Positions 29,526 to 38,630 of a stretch of DNA of 61,999 nucleotides are shown one piece after another; within the stretch, counting starts at the first letter, position 1, and every line of letters begins with the position of its first letter. The stretch is from assembly GCA_028285465.1 (NCBI GenBank), contig JANQPD010000056.1, positions 1 to 61,999 of the forward strand, read 5' to 3'. Made by a program: the position numbers and the translations under genes. The stretch is from Owenweeksia sp. Its GTDB lineage: Bacteria > Bacteroidota > Bacteroidia > Flavobacteriales > Schleiferiaceae. Below the pieces are notes generated by a model. It did not search any database. It was not told the origin of the DNA and saw only the letters and a program-made list of their open reading frames with translations.

Positions 29526-30536
29526 ATGCAACAACAGTCTATCATTAAGATCGGGATCAATGGCTTTGGCCGTATTGGCCGTTCTTTAACACGCGTTCTT
29601 CAAAAATATCCGCAAATACGACTGGTGGCCGTAAATGAGCCGGCAAGTACCGAGAATATGTTGCACCTGCTCAAGTACGACTCTACGCACGGGCGGTTTC
29701 CCGTTGAATTGGGTCTACATGGAGAAGACTTGCTTATTGGAGGAGAACTAGTTCATGTAAGCCATGAAAGAGAAATAGACCGGATAGACTGGTCGGTTGG
29801 TCAGGTGGATTACGTGATTGAAGCTACAGGGCTTTACAAGTCAAAAGCACAATTGCGGAAGCACATAGGGGGCAGTACCCGAAAAGTTATCGTATCGACC
29901 CCGGCAGAGCCTGATATAAAGACGGTTGTGCTGGGTGCAAACGATCATTTACTGAATGCAGGAGATCAGATTGTTTCCAATGCTTCCTGCACAACGAATT
30001 CAGTGGCCCCTTTACTTGAAATTGTAGATGCCCTTTGTGGGGTAGAACACGCCTTTATTACTACGGTGCATAGTTATACGACAGACCAGCGTTTACAGGA
30101 TGGCCCACACAAGGATTTCAGGAGAGGCAGGAGTGCCGCTGAATCGATCGTGCCTACCACTACGGGGGCAGCAAAGGCAATAACCCGTGTTTTCCCGAAG
30201 TTTGAAGGTAAGCTGGGAGGGGCAGGCATTCGTGTACCCGTACCGGACGGAAGCCTGACGGATATAACGTTTACCGTTAAAAACCCGGTTTCTGTAGAGC
30301 AACTGAACGATACTTTCCTGAAGGCTTCAAAAGAAGGTAATTATGCTCCTTACCTGGGCTATACACGCGATCCCATAGTATCAAAAGATGTTATAGGGCA
30401 ACCCTATTCCTGCCTGTACGATGAAGAGTTGAGTGTTGTACTAGGTAAAATGGTTAAGGTAGTAGGGTGGTACGACAATGAGATCGGCTATAGCCATCGC
30501 CTGGCCGATCTCATTGTAAAAATGTATGCCTTATAG
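29526..30536 (+). CDS. gap: Glyceraldehyde-3-phosphate dehydrogenase, type I
   Basis: Oxidative phosphorylation of glyceraldehyde 3-phosphate in glycolysis, or the reverse. The 336-residue protein has NAD-binding INGFGRIGR, the active site SNASCTTN (Cys155) and TTVHSYT (His182), and the C-terminal WYDNEIGYSHR. At the cofactor-selecting position the sequence is AVNEPA (Glu38), whereas classic glycolytic GapA has Asp; this may mark a second, paralogous or anabolic GAPDH. The gene starts 5 bases after the terminator T-run and its stop abuts the convergent TlpA-like stop. Confidence 0.95.
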   Translation: MQQQSIIKIGINGFGRIGRSLTRVLQKYPQIRLVAVNEPASTENMLHLLKYDSTHGRFPVELGLHGEDLLIGGELVHVSHEREIDRIDWSVGQVDYVIEATGLYKSKAQLRKHIGGSTRKVIVSTPAEPDIKTVVLGANDHLLNAGDQIVSNASCTTNSVAPLLEIVDALCGVEHAFITTVHSYTTDQRLQDGPHKDFRRGRSAAESIVPTTTGAAKAITRVFPKFEGKLGGAGIRVPVPDGSLTDITFTVKNPVSVEQLNDTFLKASKEGNYAPYLGYTRDPIVSKDVIGQPYSCLYDEELSVVLGKMVKVVGWYDNEIGYSHRLADLIVKMYAL

Positions 30537-31712
30537 CACCTCTTTAAGTTTGGCTTCCAAAGCCGGGCCTCTGAGGTTTTTTTCGATGATTTTTCCGTCC
30601 CGGTCTACCAACACGGTAAATGGAATGCCATTAAAACCATATTGACTTACTACCGATGAATTCCACCCGCGTAAGTCGCTTACGTGATTGGACCACTTTA
30701 GATTGTCCTGCTCAATGGCTTTAAGCCAGGAGTCGCGTGCATTTGGTTGCTGCGGAAGGCCGTCTAATGAAACGCTGAATACTTCAAACCCCTTTGTGTT
30801 ATAGGCATCGTACATACGGACAACATTGGGGTTCTCGGCCCGGCAAGGCTTGCACCAAGCTGCCCAAAAATCTACCAACACTATTTTTCCGCGGAGGTCA
30901 CTGAGCTTTCTTGTTTCTCCGTTTACATCCGGAAGGGTAATTTCGGGCGCCATCGTACCGGGTGAGGTCAGGGAAGCTGCCTCTTTCATTTTCTTTTGCA
31001 TTTCATACGTATCGCGCATGCGCTGCACCTGCGTCTTAAAGGTTTTAAAATGCCTGTTTTCTGCGTAGTTTTCCTCAAGGGCTGTCATTACTTTATCGTA
31101 ATATGCCTCGTCCTCTTCTAAAGTGAGCAATTGCAAACGACCAATGCTTTGAGGGAAGATGAAGATATTCGCCATATTGCCCGGATCTTCATCGATCATA
31201 TCCCTTAGCTTTTGCTGGGTTTGCTCTACAATTTTTTGAAACGCACTATCCAGTTTTGCTTTTTTGTCAAGCATACCTTCTTCGGGGCCGCTAAAGTTGC
31301 TCTGCTGGTTCAAGGTATCGATATGCGCGATCGCCCCGGTAATGATGTCGCTTACCCTTTTTATGCGGATAGAAGTTTCACTGCCTTCTACTGAATAATC
31401 GCGTTCTTTCCCTGTGCCGGTAATGGTTACCTTAATGTCTTCGTCAGGCTCCACAAAAAGGGGAACGTTAAATTGCCGGTCGGTAAACAAAACGATAAAG
31501 TTGGCAGAATCCAGGGTGGTATTAAAGGTAAACTCACCATTGTCTGGAACCAGAACACCCACTGTGTCCATAGTACGGGCAGAAGGCATCAATACGATTA
31601 TAGAGTCGGTGCTTTCGGCAGTACCGTAAATGTTTGTCCCCTCTTTGGGAGTGTTGCAGGCTTGAAACGCCAGGGCCAAAAGGCCCGCAGAGAAAAGTTT
31701 TGCGATGCGCAT
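30531..31712 (-). CDS. TlpA-family thiol-disulfide oxidoreductase lipoprotein
   Basis: A 393-residue lipoprotein (lipobox AFQAC, Cys19) with an N-terminal DUF4369-like beta region, a helical middle and a C-terminal thioredoxin domain (about residues 250-390). The redox motif is WAAWCKPC (Cys287/Cys290), in the context DFWAAWCKPCRAENPNVV typical of TlpA/ResA. It probably reduces disulfides of exported proteins, anchored in the envelope. It is 2 bases downstream of gatB, and its stop lies back-to-back with that of gap on the other strand. Confidence 0.9.
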   Translation of the reverse strand: MRIAKLFSAGLLALAFQACNTPKEGTNIYGTAESTDSIIVLMPSARTMDTVGVLVPDNGEFTFNTTLDSANFIVLFTDRQFNVPLFVEPDEDIKVTITGTGKERDYSVEGSETSIRIKRVSDIITGAIAHIDTLNQQSNFSGPEEGMLDKKAKLDSAFQKIVEQTQQKLRDMIDEDPGNMANIFIFPQSIGRLQLLTLEEDEAYYDKVMTALEENYAENRHFKTFKTQVQRMRDTYEMQKKMKEAASLTSPGTMAPEITLPDVNGETRKLSDLRGKIVLVDFWAAWCKPCRAENPNVVRMYDAYNTKGFEVFSVSLDGLPQQPNARDSWLKAIEQDNLKWSNHVSDLRGWNSSVVSQYGFNGIPFTVLVDRDGKIIEKNLRGPALEAKLKEVL

Positions 31713-31714
31713 AT

Positions 31715-33166
31715 TTATTTTTCTAATTGTTCTTGTAAGAGTTTATTGGTGATTTTGGGATCGGCTTTTCCACGGCTGAGCTTCATTACTTCTCCGACAA
31801 AAAGCCCCATCAGGCCTTTTTTACCGGCTTTGTATTGCTCTACTTTATCGGGGTATTTTGCCAGAGCTTGTTTGATTAAAACCTGTAAAGCATCTGAATC
31901 GCTTTCTTGTATGAGGTTGTTCACTTCTGCCAGCTTCCTGGGGTCAGCATCGGGTTCCTCAATCAGTTTGCGGAACAATTCTCCACTGGCCGCAGAATTG
32001 CTAACGTCACCGGCTTCAACCATTTTTATTAAGGCCGCTATAGTGGCAGGTTTTATCGGGAATTCGTCAATGGCGATGGCTTGGTCGTTCAGGTACGACT
32101 TTATAGCGCCCATCATCCAGTTGGCTGCCGCCTTATAGTTTTGGGTATGCTCAATAATTTGCTCAAAATACAAGGCTATTTCCTTGCTTTCGGTAAGCAG
32201 AGAGGCATCATAATCATTGAGTTTCAGCTGGCGGTATTTTTCGTATAACTCCTTAGGCAAAGGGGGCATTTGGCTGCGTACGTCATCAATATATGCCTGT
32301 TTAACCAGTACAGGTTGCAAATCAGGCTCAGGAAAATACCTGTAATCATGGGCATCTTCTTTTGCGCGCAATAACACGGTTTTTCCGCTGGCTGCTTCAA
32401 AATTCATGGTTTGCTGCACCACGGTACCTCCTCCTTCGAGTACTTCATATTGGCGTTTGATCTCGTAATCAATCGCTTTTTGCACATTGCGGAAGGAGTT
32501 GAGGTTTTTCACTTCTACCTTGGTGCCAAACTTTTCCCGGCCAATGGGCTTAATGGAAACATTCACGTCACAACGCAAACTGCCTTCTTCCATATTTCCA
32601 TCGCTGATCTCCAGGTAGCGTACCAGCTTACGCATTTCGCTCAAATAGTTATACGCTTCTACTCCATTTTTGAAATCAGGCTCACTTACTATTTCGAGCA
32701 AGGGGGTGCCGGCCCGGTTTAAGTCTACCAAGGTATTAAAGGGGTCAATGTCGTGTATGCTTTTACCCGAGTCTTCCTCCATATGGATACGGGTAAGGCC
32801 TATTTTCTTTGGATTGCCATCCACGTCTTTGATCTCTACATGTCCACCCGTGCAAATGGGGGTTGTGTCCTGCGTAATCTGATATCCTTTTGGCAGATCC
32901 GCATAAAAGTAGTTTTTGCGTGCATATTCATTGTGCTCGCGGATCGTACAATTGCACGCCAGGCCCAGCTTTACCGCATACTCGATTACCTTTTCATTCA
33001 CTTTGGGTAGCGTGCCTGGGTGGCCCAAACTTACCGGGCTAACTTGTGTATTGGGCATAGCCCCGTAATCGGTAGCATCGGCAGAATAGGCTTTACTGGC
33101 CGTAGCTAACTGCACGTGTATTTCGAGGCCTATGACCGGCTCATATTTTTCAAATATGTGTTTCAT
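31715..33166 (-). CDS. gatB: Asp-tRNA(Asn)/Glu-tRNA(Gln) amidotransferase subunit B
   Basis: Kinase/tRNA-binding subunit of GatCAB, which converts mischarged Glu-tRNA-Gln (and Asp-tRNA-Asn). The 483-residue protein starts YEPVIGLEIHVQLATASKAYS and has the conserved LNRAGTPLLEIVSEPD and EEGSLRCDVNVSIKP. The C-terminal GatB/Yqey domain is present (SRGKADPKITNKLLQEQL). It heads a two-gene unit with the TlpA-like lipoprotein; gatA and gatC are not in the window. Confidence 0.98.
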   Translation of the reverse strand: MKHIFEKYEPVIGLEIHVQLATASKAYSADATDYGAMPNTQVSPVSLGHPGTLPKVNEKVIEYAVKLGLACNCTIREHNEYARKNYFYADLPKGYQITQDTTPICTGGHVEIKDVDGNPKKIGLTRIHMEEDSGKSIHDIDPFNTLVDLNRAGTPLLEIVSEPDFKNGVEAYNYLSEMRKLVRYLEISDGNMEEGSLRCDVNVSIKPIGREKFGTKVEVKNLNSFRNVQKAIDYEIKRQYEVLEGGGTVVQQTMNFEAASGKTVLLRAKEDAHDYRYFPEPDLQPVLVKQAYIDDVRSQMPPLPKELYEKYRQLKLNDYDASLLTESKEIALYFEQIIEHTQNYKAAANWMMGAIKSYLNDQAIAIDEFPIKPATIAALIKMVEAGDVSNSAASGELFRKLIEEPDADPRKLAEVNNLIQESDSDALQVLIKQALAKYPDKVEQYKAGKKGLMGLFVGEVMKLSRGKADPKITNKLLQEQLEK

Positions 33167-33233
33167 AAGGTGTGCTCAACAGCCTTGCAAAGAAACAAAA
33201 CCCAAAGGCTTTGGTAAACCGTGGCCTGTTTTT

Positions 33234-34256
33234 TTAACAATCCTCTATATAGTTCAGGATTAGATTGTTAAATTCATCTTCCTGCCCAAAGAGGAACCGA
33301 ACAAATATCGGAACTACAAAAAGTTTCTCTATTGCTTCCTTTTTAAGGGCGTTTTTCAGGCGCATAAAGTCTTTCTGGGTGGTCAATATACAGGCGTCTT
33401 TTTGTGAAAGCAAGTGATTTATTTTCTGAAGGTCCCTTTCGCTGAAGTTGTGGTGGTCTTTGAATTTTAGGTGTTGTTTGATGTGCAGTGTTTCTGATAA
33501 ATGAGCAAGCAAAGGTTCCGGACGGGCAATGCCGGTTAGGAGGATGATCTCCGTGTGGCCGGAAAGTGACCGGCCAAATGCATTAACCGGCTTCGAATAC
33601 ACAACATGACTGAAAAACACGGGGGCTGTGCTGTACGCTCGGATCTGATCTTTTATGCTTTCTGCAAGTGCCTTACTTAAATCCGCCGGGCATTTGGTAA
33701 CCACCACAGCATGCGCCCGGGCAGCTCCCTTCCGGTTTTCACGTAAATTGCCCGCAGGCAGTAGCTGATCTTTATAAAAGGGGTGCGCAAAACTGCTTAA
33801 CAACAAATTGAACCCGGCTTTTACATACCGGTGCTGATACGCGTCATCCAATACAATGGCTTCGGTGTGGGGGTATTGTTTTAGCAAATGCTCGATACCT
33901 CTTACCCGGCTTTCGCTGACCACCAGGGGTACGTCAGGGAAATTGCGCTTAAACTGAGCGGGTTCATCCCCTATATCCTTTGCCGTATGTTTTACAGAGC
34001 TTGCGATCAACCCCTTTGTTTTGCGCCCATAGCCGCGCGAAACCACCCCGGTATTCCGGTTGGTCAGTAGCCTGAGCAAATATTCTACCATCGGGCTTTT
34101 TCCGGTACCTCCCGTACTCAGGTTGCCTACATTGATTACGGCAAGCGGATAACTGCTGGCAGGCAGTTTACCCTTATCAAACGCCAGGTTACGCAGGTGT
34201 GTGATCCCATCGTATAAGACGGAGAAAGGCCAAAGGAGTTTACGCAGTGAATTCAA
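33234..34256 (-). CDS. lpxK: Tetraacyldisaccharide 4'-kinase
   Basis: Phosphorylates the 4' position of the lipid A disaccharide at the inner membrane. The 340-residue protein has an N-terminal hydrophobic region, the P-loop NLSTGGTGKSP at about residues 45-55, and conserved SRGYGRKTKG and LDDAYQHRYV. It overlaps the upstream miaA by 17 bases and is the last gene of the ABC exporter-channel-miaA run. Confidence 0.96.
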   Translation of the reverse strand: MNSLRKLLWPFSVLYDGITHLRNLAFDKGKLPASSYPLAVINVGNLSTGGTGKSPMVEYLLRLLTNRNTGVVSRGYGRKTKGLIASSVKHTAKDIGDEPAQFKRNFPDVPLVVSESRVRGIEHLLKQYPHTEAIVLDDAYQHRYVKAGFNLLLSSFAHPFYKDQLLPAGNLRENRKGAARAHAVVVTKCPADLSKALAESIKDQIRAYSTAPVFFSHVVYSKPVNAFGRSLSGHTEIILLTGIARPEPLLAHLSETLHIKQHLKFKDHHNFSERDLQKINHLLSQKDACILTTQKDFMRLKNALKKEAIEKLFVVPIFVRFLFGQEDEFNNLILNYIEDC

Positions 34257-35178
34257 GCTGTTGGTTTATGTAGTGCATCATGCCTTCCGTATCTTCCGGC
34301 GAAAACCAGTGCAAGTCGCTTTCCCGCCTTAACCAGGTCATTTGCCTTTTGGCATAACGCCTGCTGTTTTTCTTTATTTCTTCAATAACGGTTGTCAAGT
34401 CGTACTGCCCCTCAAAATAAGGCCACCATTCCTTATAACCCACGGTTTGTAAAGCGTTTGCATTGCGGTAGGCATAAAGATCTTTGGCTTCTTTTTCCAG
34501 TCCAGCTTCGATCATGCGGTCTACCCTGGTATTGATTCGTGCATACAGCTCTTCGCGAGGTAAGGTTAAGCCTAGTTTGAGTATGTTAAAGGGCCTATCG
34601 ACCTTTTGTTTATTCCTTAATGTGCTGAAAGCCTTGCCGCTTCCCCGGATGATTTCCAATGCCCGTATAACCCTTTGGGGGTTTTGCAGGTCTGCTTCTT
34701 CAGCATACAGTGGATCTTTTTCATGCAATTCGGCTACCAGTTTTTCCAAACCATGGTCTGCAAGTTCCTGGTTCAGACTCTGGCGAATGGCAAGCGGAAC
34801 TTCCGGCAGGGAGTCAAACCCATCGGATAAAGCACGCATGTATAAGCCACTACCCCCTACCAAAAGCACTTGGGCTTTGGTTTTAAAAACGGACGTCATT
34901 TTTTCCAAGGCAGCTGTAGCAAAGCTCCCGGCATTCCATTCCCGGTCTCCTTCTACAATGCTTAAATGACCTATAAAGTGATGTGTTACCCGGTTTAATT
35001 CCGCTGCATTAGGCGGAGCAGAGCCAATTTTTAACTCCGAATAGAATTGCCGGGAATCAAAGGAGATGATCTCCGTGTTTAAATGCCTGGCCAGCGCAAT
35101 GGCTACGGCTGTTTTTCCAACAGCTGTAGGGCCACATAAAAACAGGGCGGTATGTTTTTTTAAAGGGGATTGCCGCAA
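34240..35178 (-). CDS. miaA: tRNA dimethylallyltransferase
   Basis: Adds the dimethylallyl group to A37 of tRNAs reading UNN codons. The 312-residue protein has the P-loop GPTAVGKTAVA (residues 16-26), the substrate strand ISFDSRQFYSELKIGSAPP, LLVGGSGLYMRALSDG and the C-terminal RYAKRQMTWLRR. It overlaps its neighbours on both sides (19 bases with the channel gene upstream, 17 with lpxK), indicating one transcript. Confidence 0.97.
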   Translation of the reverse strand: MRQSPLKKHTALFLCGPTAVGKTAVAIALARHLNTEIISFDSRQFYSELKIGSAPPNAAELNRVTHHFIGHLSIVEGDREWNAGSFATAALEKMTSVFKTKAQVLLVGGSGLYMRALSDGFDSLPEVPLAIRQSLNQELADHGLEKLVAELHEKDPLYAEEADLQNPQRVIRALEIIRGSGKAFSTLRNKQKVDRPFNILKLGLTLPREELYARINTRVDRMIEAGLEKEAKDLYAYRNANALQTVGYKEWWPYFEGQYDLTTVIEEIKKNSRRYAKRQMTWLRRESDLHWFSPEDTEGMMHYINQQLEFTA

Positions 35179-35987
35179 TGGTTACAGTAGTTGGCTTCGG
35201 TAATGTTGCTCCTTTCACAAATGGGGCAGTCCTTATGGATAACTTTGTTTTTGCTTTCTGCTTTTTGTGCCATGCTCATTTCAGCCGTTACAATGCCGGT
35301 AGGTACTGCAATAACGCCATACCCCATAATCATAATAATCGAGGCGATAAGCTGCCCTAAAGGGGTAACCGGTGAAATATCCCCGTAGCCTACCGTGGTA
35401 AGGGTTACAATGCACCAGTATACGGAAATGGGAATGCTGGTAAACCCGTTTTCTGGGCCTTCTACCATATACATAACGGTACCCATAATGAAAACAATAC
35501 ATACTACGGTAACGATAAACACGATGATCTTGGCCCTGCTTGCCCTTAATGCATTGCTTAGCACTTTTGCTTCTCCTAAGAAGCGCATCATTTTTAATAC
35601 CCGGAAGACCCGGATAAGCCGCAGGCTACGGATCACCATAAAATACTGGCCGCCGATAAATACAAAAGCAAGGTAGGAGGGGAGAATGGAAAGGAGATCT
35701 ATTATTCCGTAAAAGCTGAAGATGTACGAACGTTTACGTTTCACTACAGCGATACGCAGGAGGTACTCAACAGTAAAAAATGCCGTAAAGATCCAATCGA
35801 TACTTCGGAATTGAAACCGGTACTGAGCATTTAAGCGGGGTACGCTTTCGAGCATAATTACCGCTAAACTGCCCAATATGGCAAAGAGCAAAAATACATC
35901 AAAGGTCTTACCCTTCGGGGTATCTGCTTCGAATATGATGTCGTACCAGCGTGCACGCCAGCCAGCAGACTCCGGTCTGTTGGTCAC
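35160..35987 (-). CDS. Voltage-gated potassium channel-type ion transporter with C-terminal zinc ribbon
   Basis: A 275-residue Kv-type channel subunit: six likely membrane segments between residues 30 and 230, an Arg/Lys-rich S4 helix (RSLRLIRVFRVLKMMRFL, 120-137), and the K+ selectivity filter TTVGYGD at 197-203. After the last helix the tail carries CPIC and CNHCG (Cys254, 257, 268, 271), a compact zinc-ribbon knuckle pair that I would not expect in a plain Kv channel. It begins 4 bases inside the ABC permease stop and ends inside miaA. Confidence 0.92.
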   Translation of the reverse strand: MTNRPESAGWRARWYDIIFEADTPKGKTFDVFLLFAILGSLAVIMLESVPRLNAQYRFQFRSIDWIFTAFFTVEYLLRIAVVKRKRSYIFSFYGIIDLLSILPSYLAFVFIGGQYFMVIRSLRLIRVFRVLKMMRFLGEAKVLSNALRASRAKIIVFIVTVVCIVFIMGTVMYMVEGPENGFTSIPISVYWCIVTLTTVGYGDISPVTPLGQLIASIIMIMGYGVIAVPTGIVTAEMSMAQKAESKNKVIHKDCPICERSNITEANYCNHCGNPL

Positions 35988-36811
35988 AGATTTTTGCGTT
36001 TAAAAATATAAAAGCCGCTGGCTAAGAACACCAGCGTATAGGCAAAGGTAAGCATCATAAATTTTCGCGATACCTGGTCGGGGGAGTTCAGGTCCAGCAG
36101 GTCATCCATGCTTATGCCCCTTACCTGCAGTAAGCGCGTAAAAGGTTGCAGGTTTAACTCACGCGAGGGCTGTGTAGGTAGTAAAGTAGCGTATTCATTC
36201 CCGAAATAAGACAGGATCACCCGTGCCCCGATGGCTTCCATTACATAGTAGAGTAAAAGCACGATGACTACTACGGCACTTCTCTTTAAAAACACGGTTA
36301 GGAAAAGGGCAAAGGCCATGAGAAAGAAAAGCTCTAAAAAATAAGCAAGTACGTAATCGCTCCCGATAAAAAGGTCGGAAAGGCCAATTCCTTCGTTATA
36401 CATAAAAGCCAGGATCACCCCAAAAACGACAATGCTTAAGGTGCAAATAAGTGAAATGAAAAGCGCCGTATATACTTTAGATAAAAACAACTGGCCCTTA
36501 CTGAGACCATCGATCACATTCTGGCGTCCTGTGCGATATGTGTATTCGTTTGCCACAAAAAAGATGAGTAGGAAAACGGGAATAAATTTAAGGTAGGTTG
36601 GGATATACGTAATGTCGTGCCATAAAAAGGGCATGTCGTACACTCCTGCATCTGCGAGATTGCTGAACGTGTTGTTTTCCTGTTGGCCCATTATGTTGAA
36701 CTCTCCCAAAGAAAAAAGCAATACGATGATGAGTAGGACATACAGGCCCATACCCACCCAGAAAAAGGGATGTCCGCTTAGTTTGAGCCATTCAATTTTA
36801 AATAGTTTCAT
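35984..36811 (-). CDS. ABC-2-type transporter permease
   Basis: A 275-residue membrane protein with about six hydrophobic segments (PFFWVGMGLYVLLIIVLLF at the start; VFLLIFFVANEYTYRTGRQNVIDG; the last near LMLTFAYTLVFLASGFYIF). The motif NEYTYRTGRQNVIDGLSK after TM2 is characteristic of ABC-2 permeases that pair with a CcmA/BcrA-type ATPase. It is encoded 4 bases after that ATPase gene, so the two form an exporter; substrate unknown. Confidence 0.88.
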   Translation of the reverse strand: MKLFKIEWLKLSGHPFFWVGMGLYVLLIIVLLFSLGEFNIMGQQENNTFSNLADAGVYDMPFLWHDITYIPTYLKFIPVFLLIFFVANEYTYRTGRQNVIDGLSKGQLFLSKVYTALFISLICTLSIVVFGVILAFMYNEGIGLSDLFIGSDYVLAYFLELFFLMAFALFLTVFLKRSAVVVIVLLLYYVMEAIGARVILSYFGNEYATLLPTQPSRELNLQPFTRLLQVRGISMDDLLDLNSPDQVSRKFMMLTFAYTLVFLASGFYIFKRKNL

Positions 36812-36815
36812 TGGA

Positions 36816-37709
36816 TTACGAAGCTTTGGTTAGTTCGAGAAAGTGGTCTTCCAGGCTGGTTTTCTTTTGTTCCAGGTGGTTCAGGTAAACGCCCTTCTGT
36901 GCAAGTTGACGATTCAGGGAAGTAGCATTGAGCATGGCGCTGCCACTTACCCTGAGCAGATTCCCGATTTCTTCAACTTTAGAGACTTCGGGGAGTGTTT
37001 GCAGCACTTTTTTCAGTCCATTACGGTCGTCTGAAGAGAGCTCGATAAAACCCGAATCCTTGGTTAGTCCTTCTACCGGCCCGGAATAAAGCAGGTTCCC
37101 TTTTTTAATAACGGCTACATGCGTACATACTTTTTCAACCTCTACCAAAAGATGACTGGCAATCAGCACGGTAATTCCACGAGCGGCAATGTCTTTGATC
37201 ATTTGCCTGATCTCGGCTATGCCCTCCGGGTCAAGGCCGTTGGTGGGTTCATCCAGGATCAGTACTTCGGGTTCGCAAAGCAGGGCAGAGGCTATGGCCA
37301 GGCGTTGTTTCATGCCCAGGCTATATGTTTTAAACTTGCTTTTGGCACGGTCCCTGAGCTTTACCAGTTCCAGCACTTCGTCATACTTCGGCTTGGTAAG
37401 TTCTTTTACCTGTGCCACCACTTCCAGGTTTTTGTATGCGCTGAGGTAGGGGTAAAAATTAGGGGTTTCCAGAATGGCGCCCACGCGCTGTTTTGCTTTG
37501 AAGTCAAATGCACCACCAAACCAACTGAAGTCTCCTTCGCTTTGTTTCAGGATACCCAGGAGGATCGCCAGGGTGGTGGTCTTGCCACTTCCGTTAGGCC
37601 CTAAGAGACCAAAAACGCTTCCCTTGGGAATATCTAAGGAAAGCCGGTTGAGGGCTCTGATATGCCCATAGTCCTTACTGAGATTGTGTATGTTGAGGAT
37701 GTGCTCCAT
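36816..37709 (-). CDS. ABC transporter ATP-binding protein (CcmA/BcrA-type)
   Basis: A 297-residue ATPase with Walker A GPNGSGKTT (37-45), signature YSLGMKQRLAIA, Walker B VLILDEPTNGLDP, and the H-loop ASHLL. The C-terminal ~80 residues are the extension found in BcrA/drug-exporter ATPases. It opens a five-gene minus-strand run: ATPase, permease, K+ channel, miaA, lpxK, with gaps of 4 bases or overlaps. It pairs with the permease at 35984. Confidence 0.94.
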   Translation of the reverse strand: MEHILNIHNLSKDYGHIRALNRLSLDIPKGSVFGLLGPNGSGKTTTLAILLGILKQSEGDFSWFGGAFDFKAKQRVGAILETPNFYPYLSAYKNLEVVAQVKELTKPKYDEVLELVKLRDRAKSKFKTYSLGMKQRLAIASALLCEPEVLILDEPTNGLDPEGIAEIRQMIKDIAARGITVLIASHLLVEVEKVCTHVAVIKKGNLLYSGPVEGLTKDSGFIELSSDDRNGLKKVLQTLPEVSKVEEIGNLLRVSGSAMLNATSLNRQLAQKGVYLNHLEQKKTSLEDHFLELTKAS

Positions 37710-37807
37710 TGTGTGCCTGGCTTTTTTATTTCGTCTAATTTTAATATTTTTACGAGAATGACAAGGAACATTATCACTCTTTTAACAAAATAGCATTGCA
37801 TTACACT

Positions 37808-38101
37808 ATGAATACAACCAACACTATTCCGCTAGTGGACAAACTCAGCATTTCCGAGCTACGCTTTCCCCATACGGAGGTTTTATTAAATAAACATTCC
37901 ATCGAAGAGCGTATTATACTTTTACACAGGGCCACCAGCCTGGGTAATTTAGATAAACACAAAGTGGTGATCACTTTTGAAGACGCAGAAGGTCTTAAAA
38001 AGGTACATACTACCATATGGGCTATAACAGACCGGAAAATATTGCTCAAGGCAGGCCGTACGATTCCCATTAACAGGATACATGGGGTGGAATTGAGTTA
38101 A
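37808..38101 (+). CDS. Conserved small protein of unknown function
   Basis: A 97-residue soluble protein with no signal peptide. I see beta-rich segments (HKVVITFEDAEGLKKVHTTIW, DRKILLKAGRTIPINRIHGVEL) and no catalytic motif. The frame opens at TTG 37796, but the ATG at 37808 is the likely start. The end of the chain resembles short Bacteroidota proteins I have seen annotated only as hypothetical. Its stop shares TTAA with the stop of the convergent pRiA4b ORF-3-like gene. Confidence 0.65.
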   Translation: MNTTNTIPLVDKLSISELRFPHTEVLLNKHSIEERIILLHRATSLGNLDKHKVVITFEDAEGLKKVHTTIWAITDRKILLKAGRTIPINRIHGVELS

Positions 38102-38604
38102 TAGAAGGTGTCTTCTTCATCAAAATCGTCTTCATCAAAGCCATTTAATGCTTCATCATCAGGCTTGTCTTCTTCAAAAGACAATGCTTGCATCTCCTTT
38201 TCGGGGGCTTCTTTCGGGCGCTCTCCAACAGATGCCAATATGCGGGTTTGTCCGGCTTCCCCTTCTTCAGAACCGATCATTTCAATAAAAAAGGTCCACA
38301 GGTTGAAGTAATCATACACATAGAGCATTTTGTCGCCTTCGGCAGTAAACAGGTCTTTGAGTATGAATTGGTTCATGGTACGGGTGGTATCTCTTCCGGT
38401 AATGCTTAGTTCCACCATGCCAATTTCTTCGCCCTGCTCCCAGTCATGATTGCTCTTAAAGAAGGAAGCGAGCTCTCCTTCTTCCAGGTCAAAAGCGTTT
38501 ACGATGCTGTGATGGAGGTCTGGTAAGCCTTTACTGCTATCTATTTCCAGGTCGCGAATTACATCCTCTTCTGCATCCAGGATGATCCTGAGTTTTACTT
38601 TCAT
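38098..38604 (-). CDS. pRiA4b ORF-3-like (IS1096-passenger family) protein
   Basis: A 168-residue protein with the N-terminal pattern KVKLRIILDAEEDVIRDLEID and ELHHSIVNAF-like segment (LPDLHHSIVNAFDLE), and LYVYDYFNLWTFFIEM, which I recognise as the plasmid pRiA4b ORF-3 family fold. The last ~40 residues are strongly acidic (DDEALNGFDEDDFDEEDTFY). The family often rides on IS1096-like elements, but no transposase or terminal repeats are visible here, so I treat it as a resident gene. It lies 26 bases after the CCA-enzyme gene on the same strand. Confidence 0.75.
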   Translation of the reverse strand: MKVKLRIILDAEEDVIRDLEIDSSKGLPDLHHSIVNAFDLEEGELASFFKSNHDWEQGEEIGMVELSITGRDTTRTMNQFILKDLFTAEGDKMLYVYDYFNLWTFFIEMIGSEEGEAGQTRILASVGERPKEAPEKEMQALSFEEDKPDDEALNGFDEDDFDEEDTFY

Positions 38605-38630
38605 TCTTCCTTATTTTACTGAGGCGTAGC

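Noticed and set aside
33202..33214. Palindrome CCAAAGGCTTTGG between lpxK and gatB
   Set aside because: Short, with no T-run at a proper distance on either strand; could be chance and is not called as a terminator or operator.
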